A stretch of DNA of 64,000 bases from Lachnospiraceae bacterium (GCA_910574745.1 CAJTCE010000007.1:87246-151245), one strand, 5' to 3'. Positions 1 through 12,639 are shown, counted from the stretch's first letter. The notes: generated from the letters alone by a model not told the origin. Numbers and translations: made by a program.

Positions 1-1
1 A

Positions 2-943
2 AGTAAAACACAAAACTGCCGACATGATAGGCATGGTATAATTCATCATCTTCATGGAAGCCATCATAGTGTTAGCTGTTTCATTTCCACTACTCTGGTT
101 TGTATTAGCCTGAGGCATCAATTTCACACTTAAAAACTGAGATAAAGCTGCCAAAATAGGAACAAGTACCGCTCCTATTACTAAAAGATACTGCCCTGTA
201 CTTACCCCTTCCTTCATGGTATACCATGGAGAATTTGCAATATTTAATCCTAAAAAGTTATTATACTCATTTAAAGTATCGTAGGTTGACTGCACTAAAG
301 ACGAAACTGACGGAAATTGGTCCTTTAAAGACATCCATTCTGCTGTAGAAGCTTTATTCAAAACATCTATAAAGGTATTTTTCATCATTTCGCTTCCTGC
401 AACAAAGCCCTCGTTGGAAAACTGCTTTGAAAAATACGAAGCATTGCTGAAAGTCTGCAAAAATTCCGATGAACCGGCCAAAGATGATAATTTATCCACT
501 AAACCGATAAATACATCCTTTACTGCAGGTACATAAGCCGGAATATTATAAACCACTCTGTACAATGCAAGTAATATAGGAAACTGAATCAAGAGCTGTA
601 CACAACTTCCTGTAGGAGAAACGCCATACTTTTTGTAGACTTCCTTCTGCTCCTCATTCATGGCCATAATGGAATCATTATCTTTTTTACCTTCGTATTT
701 TTTTGTAATAGCTTGTAATTCAGGACTCATTTTTGCCTGAAGCTTGGAAAATTTCTGCTGTTTGATAGTAAGAGGCATCATACAAAGATAAATAACCAAT
801 GTAAATATAATAATGGATAAACCGATATTAGGAATGCCTATCTTATTTAAAACAGTAAAAATGCCACTCATCAAATATCCAAGCAAAGTAGCAACAGGTC
901 CTATAATAAATGTAGAGGTTTTTGTTAATAAAATTCCTGACAT
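2..943 (-). CDS. yidC: YidC/Oxa1-type membrane protein insertase (3' truncated by window edge)
   Basis: Open frame from an ATG at 943 to the left edge, at least 314 codons, so the C-terminus lies outside the window. A GGAGG sits just upstream of the ATG. The product has hydrophobic segments near residues 10-35 and 45-60, a charged cytoplasmic loop (residues about 64-110, including the stretch MSPELQAITKKYEGKK) and further membrane segments, as expected for the YidC/OxaA/Alb3 family that inserts and folds inner-membrane proteins. It is the fourth gene of the classical rpmH-rnpA-yidD-yidC cluster next to oriC. No N-terminal lipobox is visible, so it resembles the clostridial form rather than Bacillus SpoIIIJ. 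Confidence 0.93.
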   Translation of the reverse strand, partial: MSGILLTKTSTFIIGPVATLLGYLMSGIFTVLNKIGIPNIGLSIIIFTLVIYLCMMPLTIKQQKFSKLQAKMSPELQAITKKYEGKKDNDSIMAMNEEQKEVYKKYGVSPTGSCVQLLIQFPILLALYRVVYNIPAYVPAVKDVFIGLVDKLSSLAGSSEFLQTFSNASYFSKQFSNEGFVAGSEMMKNTFIDVLNKASTAEWMSLKDQFPSVSSLVQSTYDTLNEYNNFLGLNIANSPWYTMKEGVSTGQYLLVIGAVLVPILAALSQFLSVKLMPQANTNQSSGNETANTMMASMKMMNYTMPIMSAVLCFT

Positions 944-960
944 TTTTTCCTCCTGGATTA

Positions 961-1170
961 TTATGGAACGGGATCATACCCGCCTTTTGAAAAAGGATTA
1001 CATCTCAATATTCTCCATGCGGCCAACATACCGCCCTTTAATGCCCCGTATTTTTCTATAGCTTCCAGACCGTATTGGGAACAGGTGGGAGTATAAGGAC
1101 ATTTGGTAGATTTCATTGGAGAAATATATTTTCTGTAAAATTTAATAATTAAAATAAAAATTTTCTTCAT
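961..1170 (-). CDS. yidD: Membrane protein insertion efficiency factor YidD
   Basis: This 69-residue protein carries the family core: an N-terminal hydrophobic/amphipathic stretch followed by YRKYISP, the paired cysteines of [19 protein letters not shown] and the C-terminal [14 protein letters not shown]. YidD is a small membrane-associated protein that helps YidC-dependent insertion. It starts one base after the rnpA stop codon and precedes yidC by a short gap, so it is cotranscribed and probably translationally coupled. The length is typical of the family. Confidence 0.95.
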   Translation of the reverse strand: MKKIFILIIKFYRKYISPMKSTKCPYTPTCSQYGLEAIEKYGALKGGMLAAWRILRCNPFSKGGYDPVP

Positions 1171-1171
1171 A

Positions 1172-1528
1172 TCAAATTTCTGACGAAGCTTCTTTTTTCA
1201 TAACACCATGAAGCTTTAAAAGATGTAATAAAGCACTTTCCATTTCATGATAAGAAATAGAAGCAGCGCTGTTTCTTGCTATGACTACTATGTTTAAACC
1301 ACTATTAAACATATCTTCATGTAGTCTGTAACTTTCGCGGATCAATCTTGCCAGGCGATGCCTTACAATACTGTTTCCGACTTTTTTACTAACAGAAATC
1401 CCGAGGTAATTTTTATCCTGATTGTTTTCTAACACATAAATTACCAAATATTTATTCGCATAGGATTTACCCTTTTTATAGACCTCCCGGAATTGTCCGT
1501 TTTTTTTGAGTGACTCCGAAAAATTCAT
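1172..1528 (-). CDS. rnpA: Ribonuclease P protein component
   Basis: A 118-residue basic protein with the RnpA signature: N-terminal [20 protein letters not shown], then a beta strand ([10 protein letters not shown]) and the central RNR-type motif, here [20 protein letters not shown], which contacts the catalytic RNA. The protein subunit binds RNase P RNA and helps 5' maturation of tRNA precursors. It lies downstream of rpmH and immediately upstream of yidD. The length matches the family (110-120 aa). Confidence 0.96.
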   Translation of the reverse strand: MNFSESLKKNGQFREVYKKGKSYANKYLVIYVLENNQDKNYLGISVSKKVGNSIVRHRLARLIRESYRLHEDMFNSGLNIVVIARNSAASISYHEMESALLHLLKLHGVMKKEASSEI

Positions 1529-1559
1529 AATTAAATTCTTCCTTAATGTATATTCAGAG

Positions 1560-1586
1560 AAAAATAGGCCACAAAACTGCGGCCTA
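1560..1586 (-). terminator. Hairpin plus T-run overlapping the rpmH stop codon
   Basis: The arms TAGGCC (1565-1570) and GGCCTA (1581-1586) form a short GC-rich stem. On the minus strand it is followed by five T residues (1564-1560). It overlaps the last codons of rpmH and lies before rnpA, so it could partly terminate transcription and give more rpmH than rnpA mRNA. The stem is short, so this is a candidate attenuator rather than a proven terminator. Confidence 0.4.
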
Positions 1587-1718
1587 AGCGGATAATCTTT
1601 TTCTACCTTTAGCTCTTCTGGCTGCCAAAACTTTTCTTCCGCCCGGAGTACTCATTCTGGCTCTGAAACCATGAACCTTACTTCTCTGTCTTCTTTTAGG
1701 CTGAAATGTCATCTTCAT
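1584..1718 (-). CDS. rpmH: 50S ribosomal protein L34
   Basis: A 44-residue highly basic protein read from the ATG at 1718 to the TAG at 1584: [18 protein letters not shown], then [17 protein letters not shown] and AKGRKRLSA. This is the L34 family, a component of the large ribosomal subunit. A GGGAGG ribosome-binding site lies upstream (about 1730-1735). It is the first gene of the leftward cluster leaving the origin and divergent from dnaA. The second Met (residue 3) is an alternative start closer to the usual L34 N-terminus. Confidence 0.96.
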   Translation of the reverse strand: MKMTFQPKRRQRSKVHGFRARMSTPGGRKVLAARRAKGRKRLSA

Positions 1719-1739
1719 AAACAATACACCTCCCTTTCT

Positions 1740-2210
1740 TCGTTAGAAACAATCATTACGATTATATTGGAAGAAATCCCATAAGTCAAGCCGTTTTAAG
1801 CGCATTTTTCCTATTTTTAAAAAGTACAATTTTTATACAATTTTTTTCGAAATAATTTTTTTCAACATTTTGTGTAAATAATTTTCTTAATATCAAGATA
1901 TTGAAAAAATAAATTTCAATGTTCATAAATATTTACTTTACATAAAATATCCACATTTTGTGAATTTTTTGTGGATAACTATTCATTTTTACTCTTTATC
2001 CTTTAATTTTTTTTAACAAGTCCTATAAAATCAATCTTTTCATTGTTTATAATTCAAAAAAACTTATTCACATATTCCACATCAATTATAAAAGATATGT
2101 AAACTGTTCATAATTTTGAACAATTATTTGTGGAAAAATTTGAAGTTTGAAATTTACAAGTTTTTCGTTTAATATTATAAGGGATATCTTTTTGGATGTT
2201 TTTCATAAAA
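1740..2210. other. Chromosomal replication origin region (oriC), dnaA-proximal part
   Basis: A 505-base AT-rich gap between rpmH and dnaA. DnaA boxes fitting TTWTNCACA are visible: 1970-1978 (complement of TTATCCACA), 2064-2072 (TTATTCACA) and 2129-2137 (complement of TTTTCCACA). One-mismatch copies lie at 1871-1879 and 1947-1955. The stretches from 1800 to 1935 and 2150 to 2200 are almost pure A/T and could hold the unwinding element. Position upstream of dnaA with a second box cluster downstream of dnaA matches the bipartite Firmicutes origin. The exact unwinding site cannot be fixed by eye. Confidence 0.85.
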
Positions 2211-2223
2211 GGAGTTATTAAGA

Positions 2224-3573
2224 ATGAGTGAAATATCAGAAAAATGGGAAGAAATTAAAGAAATCATAAAAAAGGAATATGAATTAACAGATGTATCCTA
2301 CAATACCTGGATAAAGCCTCTTAAGTTTTATAAAGAAGAGAATAATACTGTTATCATTCTGATTCCTTCTGATCAGGCTCATGCAGTAAATTACATTACA
2401 AATAAGTACAAAAATTTTTTTCAGGTTTCCATATCCGAAATTTTTAATAAAGAATATCAGGTTTCCTTCTTATTAGAAAAGGATGTTGAAAAAAAAGATG
2501 ATTTAATTGAAAAATCTAATGTATACAATATTAACAATATAAATGCAAATCTGAATCCAAAATACAATTTTGATACTTTTGTTGTAGGAAGCAATAATAA
2601 ATTTGCCCATTCCGCTGCCCTGGCTGTAGCGGAGTCTCCGGGAGAAGCTTACAATCCTCTTTATTTATATGGAGGAGCGGGTCTGGGCAAGACCCACTTA
2701 ATGCATTCCATCGGACACTTTATTTTAGAGCAGAATCCTGACAAAAAAGTACTCTACATTAACAGTGAAGAATTTACTAACGAAGTGATTGAATCCATAC
2801 GAAGCGGTAACGCTGCCGCCATGACTAAATTACGGGAAAAATACAGAACCGTAGATGTCCTTTTGCTGGACGATGTACAATTTATAATAGGAAAGGAAAG
2901 CACCCAGGAAGAATTTTTTCATACTTTTAACGTATTACATACAGCAGGAAAACAGATTATTCTTTCATCCGATAAACCTCCTAAGGAAATGGAAACCTTA
3001 GAGGAACGCTTTCGTTCCAGATTCGAATGGGGATTAATAGCGGACATACAGCCCCCTGATTATGAAACCCGTATGGCAATATTGCGCAAAAATGCCGAAG
3101 TCTATGAAAGAAGCATTGATGATGAAGTCATCAAATACATCGCTACAAATGTAAAATCCAATATTCGTGAATTGGAAGGCGCCTTAAGAAAAGTAATTGC
3201 CGCTTCCAGATTAAACAATACAGATTTAAATTTACAGCTTGCGGAGGATGCATTAAAGGATATCATTTATCCCGAAGCTCCGAAAGAAATCACGCCATCT
3301 TTTATTATCAAAGTAGTTGCGGATCATTTTGGTATTTCTCCCGACGACATTGTATCTAAGAAGAGAAACACGGAATTTGTTATACCCAGACAGATTTGTA
3401 TGTATATGATAAGAGAATATACCGCTACCTCTTTGGAATCCACAGCAAAGATACTAAATAAAAAAGACCATACCACGGTTATCCACGGTATCAACAAAAT
3501 AAAAGAAGAAATGAATAAAAACAGTGATATAAAAAATAAAGTGGATATTATTAAAAAGAAGATAAGTGTATAA
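2224..3573 (+). CDS. dnaA: Chromosomal replication initiator protein DnaA
   Basis: 449 residues, the normal length. Domain I occupies about residues 1-85 and is followed by a short Asn-rich linker (about 95-112). The AAA+ domain carries Walker A GGAGLGKT (150-157), Walker B LLLDDVQF (213-220) and an arginine-finger region (RFRSRFEWG). The C-terminal helix-turn-helix domain IV has the DnaA signature KKDHTTVIHGINKI. DnaA-ATP binds DnaA boxes and opens oriC. The start is set by AAAGGAG a few bases upstream of the ATG. It heads the dnaA-dnaN-S4-recF-gyrB-gyrA block; boxes on both flanks imply autoregulation as known for the family. Confidence 0.98.
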   Translation: MSEISEKWEEIKEIIKKEYELTDVSYNTWIKPLKFYKEENNTVIILIPSDQAHAVNYITNKYKNFFQVSISEIFNKEYQVSFLLEKDVEKKDDLIEKSNVYNINNINANLNPKYNFDTFVVGSNNKFAHSAALAVAESPGEAYNPLYLYGGAGLGKTHLMHSIGHFILEQNPDKKVLYINSEEFTNEVIESIRSGNAAAMTKLREKYRTVDVLLLDDVQFIIGKESTQEEFFHTFNVLHTAGKQIILSSDKPPKEMETLEERFRSRFEWGLIADIQPPDYETRMAILRKNAEVYERSIDDEVIKYIATNVKSNIRELEGALRKVIAASRLNNTDLNLQLAEDALKDIIYPEAPKEITPSFIIKVVADHFGISPDDIVSKKRNTEFVIPRQICMYMIREYTATSLESTAKILNKKDHTTVIHGINKIKEEMNKNSDIKNKVDIIKKKISV

Positions 3574-3581
3574 CTTTTTCA

Positions 3582-3767
3582 TTTTCCACAAAAAAATATT
3601 TTATATTCACATAGTTATGCGTAGTAATTTAACTTTAAAAATGCTATAATAGATAAGGTTATGAACATATTCACATCTATTATTATTATTACGTTTAAAA
3701 TTAATATTTTTATATAACATCGCGCGTGTAAAAACCGGTTATATTTCCATGGAGGGAGTTATACACA
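3582..3767. other. Second DnaA-box cluster (dnaA-dnaN spacer)
   Basis: The spacer carries TTTTCCACA (3582-3590), ATATTCACA (3603-3611 and 3667-3675, each one mismatch from consensus) and a perfect TTATACACA (3759-3767) that sits between the dnaN ribosome-binding site and its start codon. Together with the cluster upstream of dnaA this makes a bipartite origin. The last box could also let DnaA influence dnaN translation or transcription; that part is inference. Confidence 0.65.
3642..3650 (+). promoter_or_regulatory. Extended -10 promoter candidate for dnaN
   Basis: TGCTATAAT is a perfect extended -10 element (TGnTATAAT). No good -35 is seen 16-18 bases upstream, as is common for extended -10 promoters. 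It would start transcription near 3657, giving a leader of about 110 bases that contains two DnaA boxes. Confidence 0.5.
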
Positions 3768-3769
3768 TT

Positions 3770-4879
3770 ATGAAGCTTATTTGTAAAAAAGCAAATCTTT
3801 TAAACGGAGTTCAGATAGTAAGCAAAGCCGTTCCCGGTAAAACAACCATGCCTATTCTCGAGTGTATTCTGATCGATGCATCCAAAGGAGAAATAAAATT
3901 AACTGCAAATGATATGGAACTTGGTATAGAAACCAAAATTGATGGCGATATTTTAGAAAAGGGTATTATTGCACTGGATGCCAAAATTTTTCTTGAAATC
4001 GTGCGTAAGCTTCCTGATAACATGATTACAATTGAAACAGACAGTAATTTAAATGTTGTCATTACCTGTGAGAAAGCTAAGTTTAATATTGTGGGCAAAA
4101 GTGGAGAAGATTTTTCCTATCTTCCCGAAATTGAAAAAGATAACAGCGTCGTTATCAGTCAGTTTACTCTGAAAGAAGTCATCAGGCAGACTATATTTTC
4201 CATTGCTGATAATGAAAATAACAAACTGATGACCGGAGAATTATTTGAAATAGAAAATAACAACATGAAGGTTGTTTCTCTTGACGGACATCGTATTTCA
4301 TTGCGCAATATTGAATTAAAGGATAATTACGATCATATCAAGGTTGTAGTTCCCGGCAAGACATTAAATGAAATCAGTAAGATTTTAATAGGGGAAGCAG
4401 ATAAGGATGTTGTAATTTATTTTACCGACAAGCATATTTTATTTGAGTTTGATGAGACTGTTGTATTATCAAGGCTGATTGAAGGAGAATATTTTAAAAT
4501 CGAACAAATGCTCTCTACGGATTATGAGACAAAAATGATCATTAACAAAAAAGAATTTTTAAATTGTATAGACAGGGCTACTCTTTTAGTAAAAGAAGGA
4601 GAAAAGAAGCCCATTATCATCAATGTGACTGATGAGGATGTGGAACTTAAAATTAATTCCACTATCGGTTCCATGAATGAAAACATTGATATTGTAAAAG
4701 AAGGTAAGGATATTATGATTGGATTTAATCCCAAATTCCTTATTGATTCTTTAAAAGTAATAGATGATGAAGAAATTAACATTTATATGGTCAATCCGAA
4801 AGCTCCTTGTATTATAAGAGATGACCATAACAGTTATCTTTATCTGATTCTTCCGGTTAACTTTACGGTTTCAAATTAA
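3770..4879 (+). CDS. dnaN: DNA polymerase III beta subunit (sliding clamp)
   Basis: 369 residues from the ATG at 3770. An in-frame ATG at 3749 exists, but GGAGGGAG (3751-3758) lies between the two, and MKLICKKANLLNGVQIVSKA is the usual clostridial DnaN N-terminus, so 3770 is preferred. Three successive clamp-fold domains are present: residues about 1-125 with PGKTTMPILECILIDA, 126-245 with VVSLDGHRIS, and 246-369. The C-terminus has the clamp-typical PVNFTV. The clamp tethers DNA polymerase to DNA. Next in the operon is the S4-domain gene after 16 bases. Confidence 0.97.
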   Translation: MKLICKKANLLNGVQIVSKAVPGKTTMPILECILIDASKGEIKLTANDMELGIETKIDGDILEKGIIALDAKIFLEIVRKLPDNMITIETDSNLNVVITCEKAKFNIVGKSGEDFSYLPEIEKDNSVVISQFTLKEVIRQTIFSIADNENNKLMTGELFEIENNNMKVVSLDGHRISLRNIELKDNYDHIKVVVPGKTLNEISKILIGEADKDVVIYFTDKHILFEFDETVVLSRLIEGEYFKIEQMLSTDYETKMIINKKEFLNCIDRATLLVKEGEKKPIIINVTDEDVELKINSTIGSMNENIDIVKEGKDIMIGFNPKFLIDSLKVIDDEEINIYMVNPKAPCIIRDDHNSYLYLILPVNFTVSN

Positions 4880-4895
4880 TAAAAAGAAGGTTATT

Positions 4896-5108
4896 ATGGT
4901 TTATAAAATTAAATTAAGAGATGATTATATAAAACTTGGTCAGGCTTTGAAGGCTGCAGGTCTTGTTGAATCAGGTGTTGATGCTAAAATGGCTGTTTTG
5001 GACGGACTTGTCTGTGTTAATGGAAATACAGAACTTCAAAGAGGCAAAAAATTATATGATGGGGATATTGTTTCCTACGATGGGGAAACAATTATGATTG
5101 AAAAGTAA
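4896..5108 (+). CDS. S4-domain RNA-binding protein, YaaA/RlbA family
   Basis: A 70-residue protein with a single S4 RNA-binding fold: IKLGQALKAAGLVESG, then AKMAVLDGLVCVNG and GDIVSYDGETIMIEK. This small gene sits between dnaN and recF across most Firmicutes; its protein is thought to act in ribosome biogenesis, but the reaction is not established. An AGAAGG lies seven bases before the ATG. Length and position are normal. Confidence 0.92.
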   Translation: MVYKIKLRDDYIKLGQALKAAGLVESGVDAKMAVLDGLVCVNGNTELQRGKKLYDGDIVSYDGETIMIEK

Positions 5109-5140
5109 ATTTACAATATTGTAATACATAGGTAAAAAAG

Positions 5141-8169
<3,029 letters not shown>

Positions 8170-8299
8170 TCAATAATTATTAATGAATGATTTTTAATAA
8201 AGATAATAGAAGCTTTATTAAAAAATATATTATCCAACAGTTTTTAATTAGTATGAAAATATGAGTTTTTAAATTTCTATTTTCAGAAACGGAGAAAAA

Positions 8300-10840
8300 A
8301 TGGACGATCAGATTTTTGATAAGGAATATGACAAGGTTAAACATGTGGATTTGAAGAAAACCATGGAAACATCATATATTGATTATGCCATGAGCGTTAT
8401 CGCTTCCCGTGCCCTTCCCGATGTAAGGGATGGTCTGAAGCCGGTTCAGCGAAGAGTTCTCTATTCCATGATTGAATTAAATAACGGTCCCGATAAACCG
8501 CATCGTAAAAGCGCGCGTATCGTCGGCGATACCATGGGTAAATATCATCCTCATGGAGACAGTTCCATTTATGGAGCCTTGGTTAATATGGCTCAGGAAT
8601 GGTCTTTCCGTTATCCTTTAGTTGACGGTCACGGAAACTTTGGTTCTGTCGATGGGGATGGCGCGGCTGCCATGCGTTATACGGAAGCAAGGCTTTCCAA
8701 AATTTCCATGGAGCTGTTAGCAGATATTAACAAAGATACTGTTGATTTTGTTCCCAACTTCGATGAAACAGAAAAAGAGCCTTCTGTACTTCCCAGCCGT
8801 TATCCCAATCTTTTGGTAAACGGTACTACGGGTATTGCCGTAGGTATGGCAACAAATATACCTCCTCATAATTTGAGGGAAGTCATATCCGCTGTTGTTA
8901 AAATTATTGATAATAAAATAGAAGAAAACAGGGAAACGGATATAGAAGAACTGTTAAAAATCGTAAAAGCCCCTGATTTTCCTACCGGCGGCGTTATTTT
9001 GGGAACTGCCGGAAGTGAAGAAGCTTACAGAACGGGAAGAGGTAAAGTAAGGGTACGCGCGGTTACCAATATAGAAACTCTCCCTAACGGTAAAAGCAGT
9101 ATTATTGTAACGGAACTTCCCTATATGGTTAATAAGGCAAATCTGATTTTGAAGATTGCCGAAATGGTAAAAAATAAAAGATTAGACGGCATTACAGACT
9201 TAAGGGATGAATCCAGCCGTGAAGGAATGAGAGTTGTTATTGAACTTCGCAAGGATGTAAATGCAAATGTCATATTAAATCATTTGTATAAGCATACACA
9301 GCTGCAGGATACTTTTGGTGTTATTATGTTAGCATTGGTTAACAATGAACCGAAGGTGTTAAATCTTCTTGATATGCTGAAGCATTATTTAAATCATCAA
9401 AAGGAAGTCGTAACCAGGAGAACAAAATACGATTTAAATAAAGCAGAAGAAAGAGATCATATTTTACAGGGATTGTTAATTGCCCTGGATAATATTGATG
9501 AAGTTATTAAAATCATCAGAAGCAGCTCCAATACCCAGGCTGCAAAGGATAGTTTAATAGAGAGATTCGGCTTAACCGAAGTTCAGGCTCAGGCTATTGT
9601 AGATATGCGTTTACGTGCTCTTACCGGTCTGGAAAGAGAAAAGCTGGAAAATGAACATAAAGAATTACTGGAAAAAATCGCTTATTTAAAATCTATTCTT
9701 GCTGATGAAAATGAATTATTAAAGGTTATCAGAGAAGAAATCATTATTATATCCGATAAATACGGCGATGATCGAAGAAGTAAAATCGGTTATGATGAAT
9801 TTGATATTTCCATGGAGGATTTGATTCCTTTGGAAAATACAGTAATTGCCATGACCAGCTTAGGCTATGTAAAGCGTATGACTGTAGATAATTTTAAAGT
9901 ACAGCACCGTGGAGGGAAAGGCATCAAAGGTATGCAGACCATAGAAGATGATTATATAGAAGATCTTCTTATGACTACAACCCATAATTATATTATGTTC
10001 TTTACCAATTACGGACGCACTTACAGATTAAAAGCATATCAGATTCCTGAAGCGGGAAGGAATGCAAGGGGAACTGCGATTGTAAATCTGCTGCAGTTGA
10101 ATCCCGGAGAAAAAATTTCGGCTGTCATTCCGATTGAGGATTATGAAGCCAAAAGAAATCTCTTTATGGTTACAAAGAACGGTATCGTTAAGAAAACACC
10201 TCTTCATGAATTTAAGAATATCCGCAAAAACGGACTGGCGGCTATTAATATCAGAGAAGATGATGAACTGATTGAAGTAAAGAGTACAGATGCTTCCAGT
10301 GAAATTTTCTTAGTTACCAAAAAAGGAATGTGTATCTGCTTTAAAGAAACGGATGTAAGAGCTACCGGAAGAAGTTCCATGGGAGTCATCGGCATGAATC
10401 TTTCCAAGGACGATGAAATTGTGGGAATGCAGCTTGAACATCAGGGAGAAACTTTATTGATCGTATCCGAAAAAGGAATGGGAAAAAGAACTTATTTAAG
10501 TGAGTTTCATGTCCAGAACCGCGGCGGTAAAGGTGTCAGATGTTATAAAATTATCGAGAAAACAGGCGATGTGATCGGCGTGAAGGCAGTAAATGATGAT
10601 CACGAGATTATGATGATCACTGATGAAGGCATAATTATCCAGATTGCCATGGACGATGTTTCCATTCAGGGAAGAAATACCTCCGGCGTAAAGCTGATGA
10701 ATCTTGATGAGGATGTGAAAATTGCCCAGATTGCCAAGGTAAGGGAAAAAATTTCCGGGGAAGATGGGGAATTGGAGATTGAAGAAGATTCGGAAGAAGC
10801 AGAATTAGACGAGGAATTTTCTGATGAAAGCAAAGAGTAG
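8300..10840 (+). CDS. gyrA: DNA gyrase subunit A
   Basis: 846 residues. The breakage-reunion domain carries the catalytic tyrosine in [12 protein letters not shown] (Y127). The C-terminal domain is a beta-pinwheel with a GyrA-box-like QHRGGKGI near residue 535 and a second copy QNRGGKGV near 735. The tail is acidic ([19 protein letters not shown]). In the quinolone-determining region [10 protein letters not shown], the serine equivalent to E. coli S83 is kept (S88), but the position equivalent to D87 is glycine (G92). The gene ends the replication block and is followed by a good intrinsic terminator. Confidence 0.98.
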   Translation: MDDQIFDKEYDKVKHVDLKKTMETSYIDYAMSVIASRALPDVRDGLKPVQRRVLYSMIELNNGPDKPHRKSARIVGDTMGKYHPHGDSSIYGALVNMAQEWSFRYPLVDGHGNFGSVDGDGAAAMRYTEARLSKISMELLADINKDTVDFVPNFDETEKEPSVLPSRYPNLLVNGTTGIAVGMATNIPPHNLREVISAVVKIIDNKIEENRETDIEELLKIVKAPDFPTGGVILGTAGSEEAYRTGRGKVRVRAVTNIETLPNGKSSIIVTELPYMVNKANLILKIAEMVKNKRLDGITDLRDESSREGMRVVIELRKDVNANVILNHLYKHTQLQDTFGVIMLALVNNEPKVLNLLDMLKHYLNHQKEVVTRRTKYDLNKAEERDHILQGLLIALDNIDEVIKIIRSSSNTQAAKDSLIERFGLTEVQAQAIVDMRLRALTGLEREKLENEHKELLEKIAYLKSILADENELLKVIREEIIIISDKYGDDRRSKIGYDEFDISMEDLIPLENTVIAMTSLGYVKRMTVDNFKVQHRGGKGIKGMQTIEDDYIEDLLMTTTHNYIMFFTNYGRTYRLKAYQIPEAGRNARGTAIVNLLQLNPGEKISAVIPIEDYEAKRNLFMVTKNGIVKKTPLHEFKNIRKNGLAAINIREDDELIEVKSTDASSEIFLVTKKGMCICFKETDVRATGRSSMGVIGMNLSKDDEIVGMQLEHQGETLLIVSEKGMGKRTYLSEFHVQNRGGKGVRCYKIIEKTGDVIGVKAVNDDHEIMMITDEGIIIQIAMDDVSIQGRNTSGVKLMNLDEDVKIAQIAKVREKISGEDGELEIEEDSEEAELDEEFSDESKE

Positions 10841-10857
10841 AAATATTTAATAATAAT

Positions 10858-10900
10858 AATCAGAGGATATCTTATTTTGGATTTCCTCTGATTTATTTTA
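10858..10900 (+). terminator. Rho-independent terminator after gyrA
   Basis: Perfect 10-base arms AATCAGAGGA (10858-10867) and TCCTCTGATT (10884-10893) followed by TATTTTATATT. It lies 18 bases after the gyrA stop and closes the replication operon. Confidence 0.85.
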
Positions 10901-10961
10901 TATTAATGAATTATAAAAGAATGAAAAATTTTCATTAAGTCCAGAAAACCTAAATGGTTTT

Positions 10962-11452
10962 CTATAATTCTTTTATAACATCAAGTAACTGGTCTTTTGT
11001 AACTCCATATTGATTAGCGTATTGAATAGTTTCTTTTGCACGTTCTTTTATATATTCAACAGGATTATCTTTTGTAATATTTATAATTATTTTATGTTCA
11101 TTTAATTCTTTAGGAGAAGCATTTTGAAGAAATTCTTCCAGACTTTTAAAAATAAATTTCACTTTTTTTGATTTTCCTGACATGTAAATAATCTCTTCAT
11201 AGGCTTTTAAATTAATTTTATCTATTTGAAAAGGAATGCATAAAGAAATAGAAGGAATTCTAAATAAATTTTGTTTTATAGTTTTTTTAAAAAATGAGCA
11301 AACATTCTTTCTGCTTCATTTCCAATAGCTAAAATCTTTTGTAATTTTTCTTCCATTTCTATGGCAATCAGGGATTTTTCTTTTAATACAATTCCCCGAT
11401 CTTTTATATATATTTCAATATCGGCAGGTTCATAGAATGATAATTTATCCAT
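10962..11452 (-). pseudogene. Degraded MreB-like actin homologue
   Basis: Two open segments on the minus strand look like pieces of one MreB/actin-like protein. The 58-codon piece at 11452-11276 reads IEIYIKDRGIVLKEKSLIAIE followed by KILAIGNEAERM, matching the MreB N-terminal region, but the phosphate-binding DLGT is replaced by EPAD. After a stop, the second piece reads IPFQIDKINLKAYEEII then YMSGKSKKVKF, like the later MreB segment on the effector helix, and ends LNEHKIIINITKDNP... at 10962. Most of the ATPase core is missing. No functional product is expected, though the 73-codon ORF 10962-11183 could still be translated. The family match is from memory of motifs, not from a search. Confidence 0.55.
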
Positions 11453-11481
11453 ATGTTATTCTTTCCTTATATATTTATTTT

Positions 11482-11548
11482 TACAAGTAATACTCTAAAG
11501 AGTACGAGTAATCTAAAGAGTACAAGTGCTCTTTAGATCACAAGTAAT
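11482..11548. repeat. Cluster of three CTAAAGAG palindromic repeat cores
   Basis: TACTCTAAAGAGTA, then ATCTAAAGAGTAC, then the inverted GTGCTCTTTAGAT lie within 60 bases of the spacer. The core TACTCTAAAGAGTA is palindromic apart from its centre and recurs at five other intergenic sites in the window. The rest of 11549-11820 is AT-rich with no gene seen. Confidence 0.55.
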
Positions 11549-11822
11549 TTGATAGGTTTAAATGAATTAATCATAATTACATTTTGAAGATTGATTTTAT
11601 ATATGTCAAGAAAATCTAAAAAATATGATTAAAAATATCATTGAAATATCATTAAAAGTGTAAATAAATCTGGCATTAAATTTTAAAACTCAATACATTA
11701 TTGTGTATATTGTACAAATTCAATATAAGAATATAGTAATCAATGTACAAATTATTAAAAAGTAATTGACAAGCTTTTTATGACTTGGTACTATATGTCT
11801 ATAAATAAATTTATAATGATTT

Positions 11823-11910
11823 GGATTGTTACTGAAGGTTGTTTTTTGACCAAGAAGGCTATACCACTTGATACTTATATTAGATTTGTCGAGGGTGTGG
11901 TCTTTTATTT
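11823..11910 (+). promoter_or_regulatory. RAT antiterminator / terminator leader 1 (upstream of bglG remnant)
   Basis: GGATTGTTACTG (11823-11834) is the conserved 5' half of the ribonucleic antiterminator bound by BglG/LicT/SacY proteins, and AAGGCTATACC (11855-11865) is the 3' half. The 3' half overlaps a terminator stem ACCAC (11863-11867) / GTGGT (11897-11901) followed by CTTTTATTTT. In the known mechanism the unphosphorylated or activated antiterminator binds RAT and prevents this hairpin. The intervening loop is longer than the textbook RAT. Confidence 0.75.
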
Positions 11911-11956
11911 TATATAAAATTTTGGGAATATAGATATCGTTAATTGGGGGATTGAC

Positions 11957-12639
11957 ATGGTAGTAGATAAAGTAATCAATAATAATCTTGTCAGGGCATT
12001 AAACGATAAAAAAGTAGAAGTATTGATTATGGGATGCGGTCTTGGGTTTAAGAAAAAACCGGGGGACCCTATTTATGAAAAACTAATTGAAAAGGTCTAT
12101 AAGATTATTGATGAAAAGGAAGAAAATAAGTTTGAAGAGCTTCTTTCCAGTATTCCTCCGGAGCATATCAGAATTGCAAATAACATTGTAGAATATGCAA
12201 GAAATGAAATGGAAATTAAAATCAATGACAGTATCTATTTATCATTGACGGATCATATTAATTATGCCATTGAACGGGCAAAGAACGGCATATGTTTAAA
12301 AAACGCCTTATTAATACAACACAGACTATGGATGCCGTAAAGCTGGTGTAAAATTCCATCCAGATTGTAAAGTATCATTTTCATAAGGAATTAAATGAAA
12401 ACAGTGTTCATTATGAAAGGTTTCTGGCTCATTTAAAATTTTTTGCCCAGAGGGTATTAACCGATAAGGAAATAGAACCGGATGATGAAGAATTTGTAAA
12501 AATGATACAAAGCAAATATAAAGAAGAATATATTTGCGCCTGTAAAATAGGAGAATATATATAAAAAGAATTTGACAAAACAATGACAGATGAGGAATTG
12601 ATTTATCTGACAGTTCATATTAAGCGAGTTACAATGTAA
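11957..12639 (+). pseudogene. bglG: BglG/LicT-family transcriptional antiterminator, inactivated
   Basis: The ORF at 11957-12340 starts as a classical antiterminator: RNA-binding CAT domain MVVDKVINNNLVRALNDKK and MGCGLGFKKKPGDP, then PRD1 up to LSLTDHINYAIERAKNGICLKNAL. It then loses frame with an apparent internal deletion of the rest of PRD1. In another frame PRD2 continues (SIQIVKYHFHKELNEN, LKFFAQRV, TDEELIYLTVHIKRV), interrupted by TAA codons at about 12351 and 12562. The deletion plus two stops argue against a single sequencing error. A truncated CAT-containing protein of 127 aa might still be made, and CAT domains alone can bind RAT. Confidence 0.85.

Noticed and set aside
11482..11548. 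CRISPR-like short repeats
   Set aside because: Only three degenerate cores with irregular spacing and one inverted; no array of equal spacers and no cas genes in the window.
12340..12583. 85-codon minus-strand ORF opposite the bglG remnant
   Set aside because: The plus strand there clearly continues PRD2 of the antiterminator; the minus frame is a shadow.
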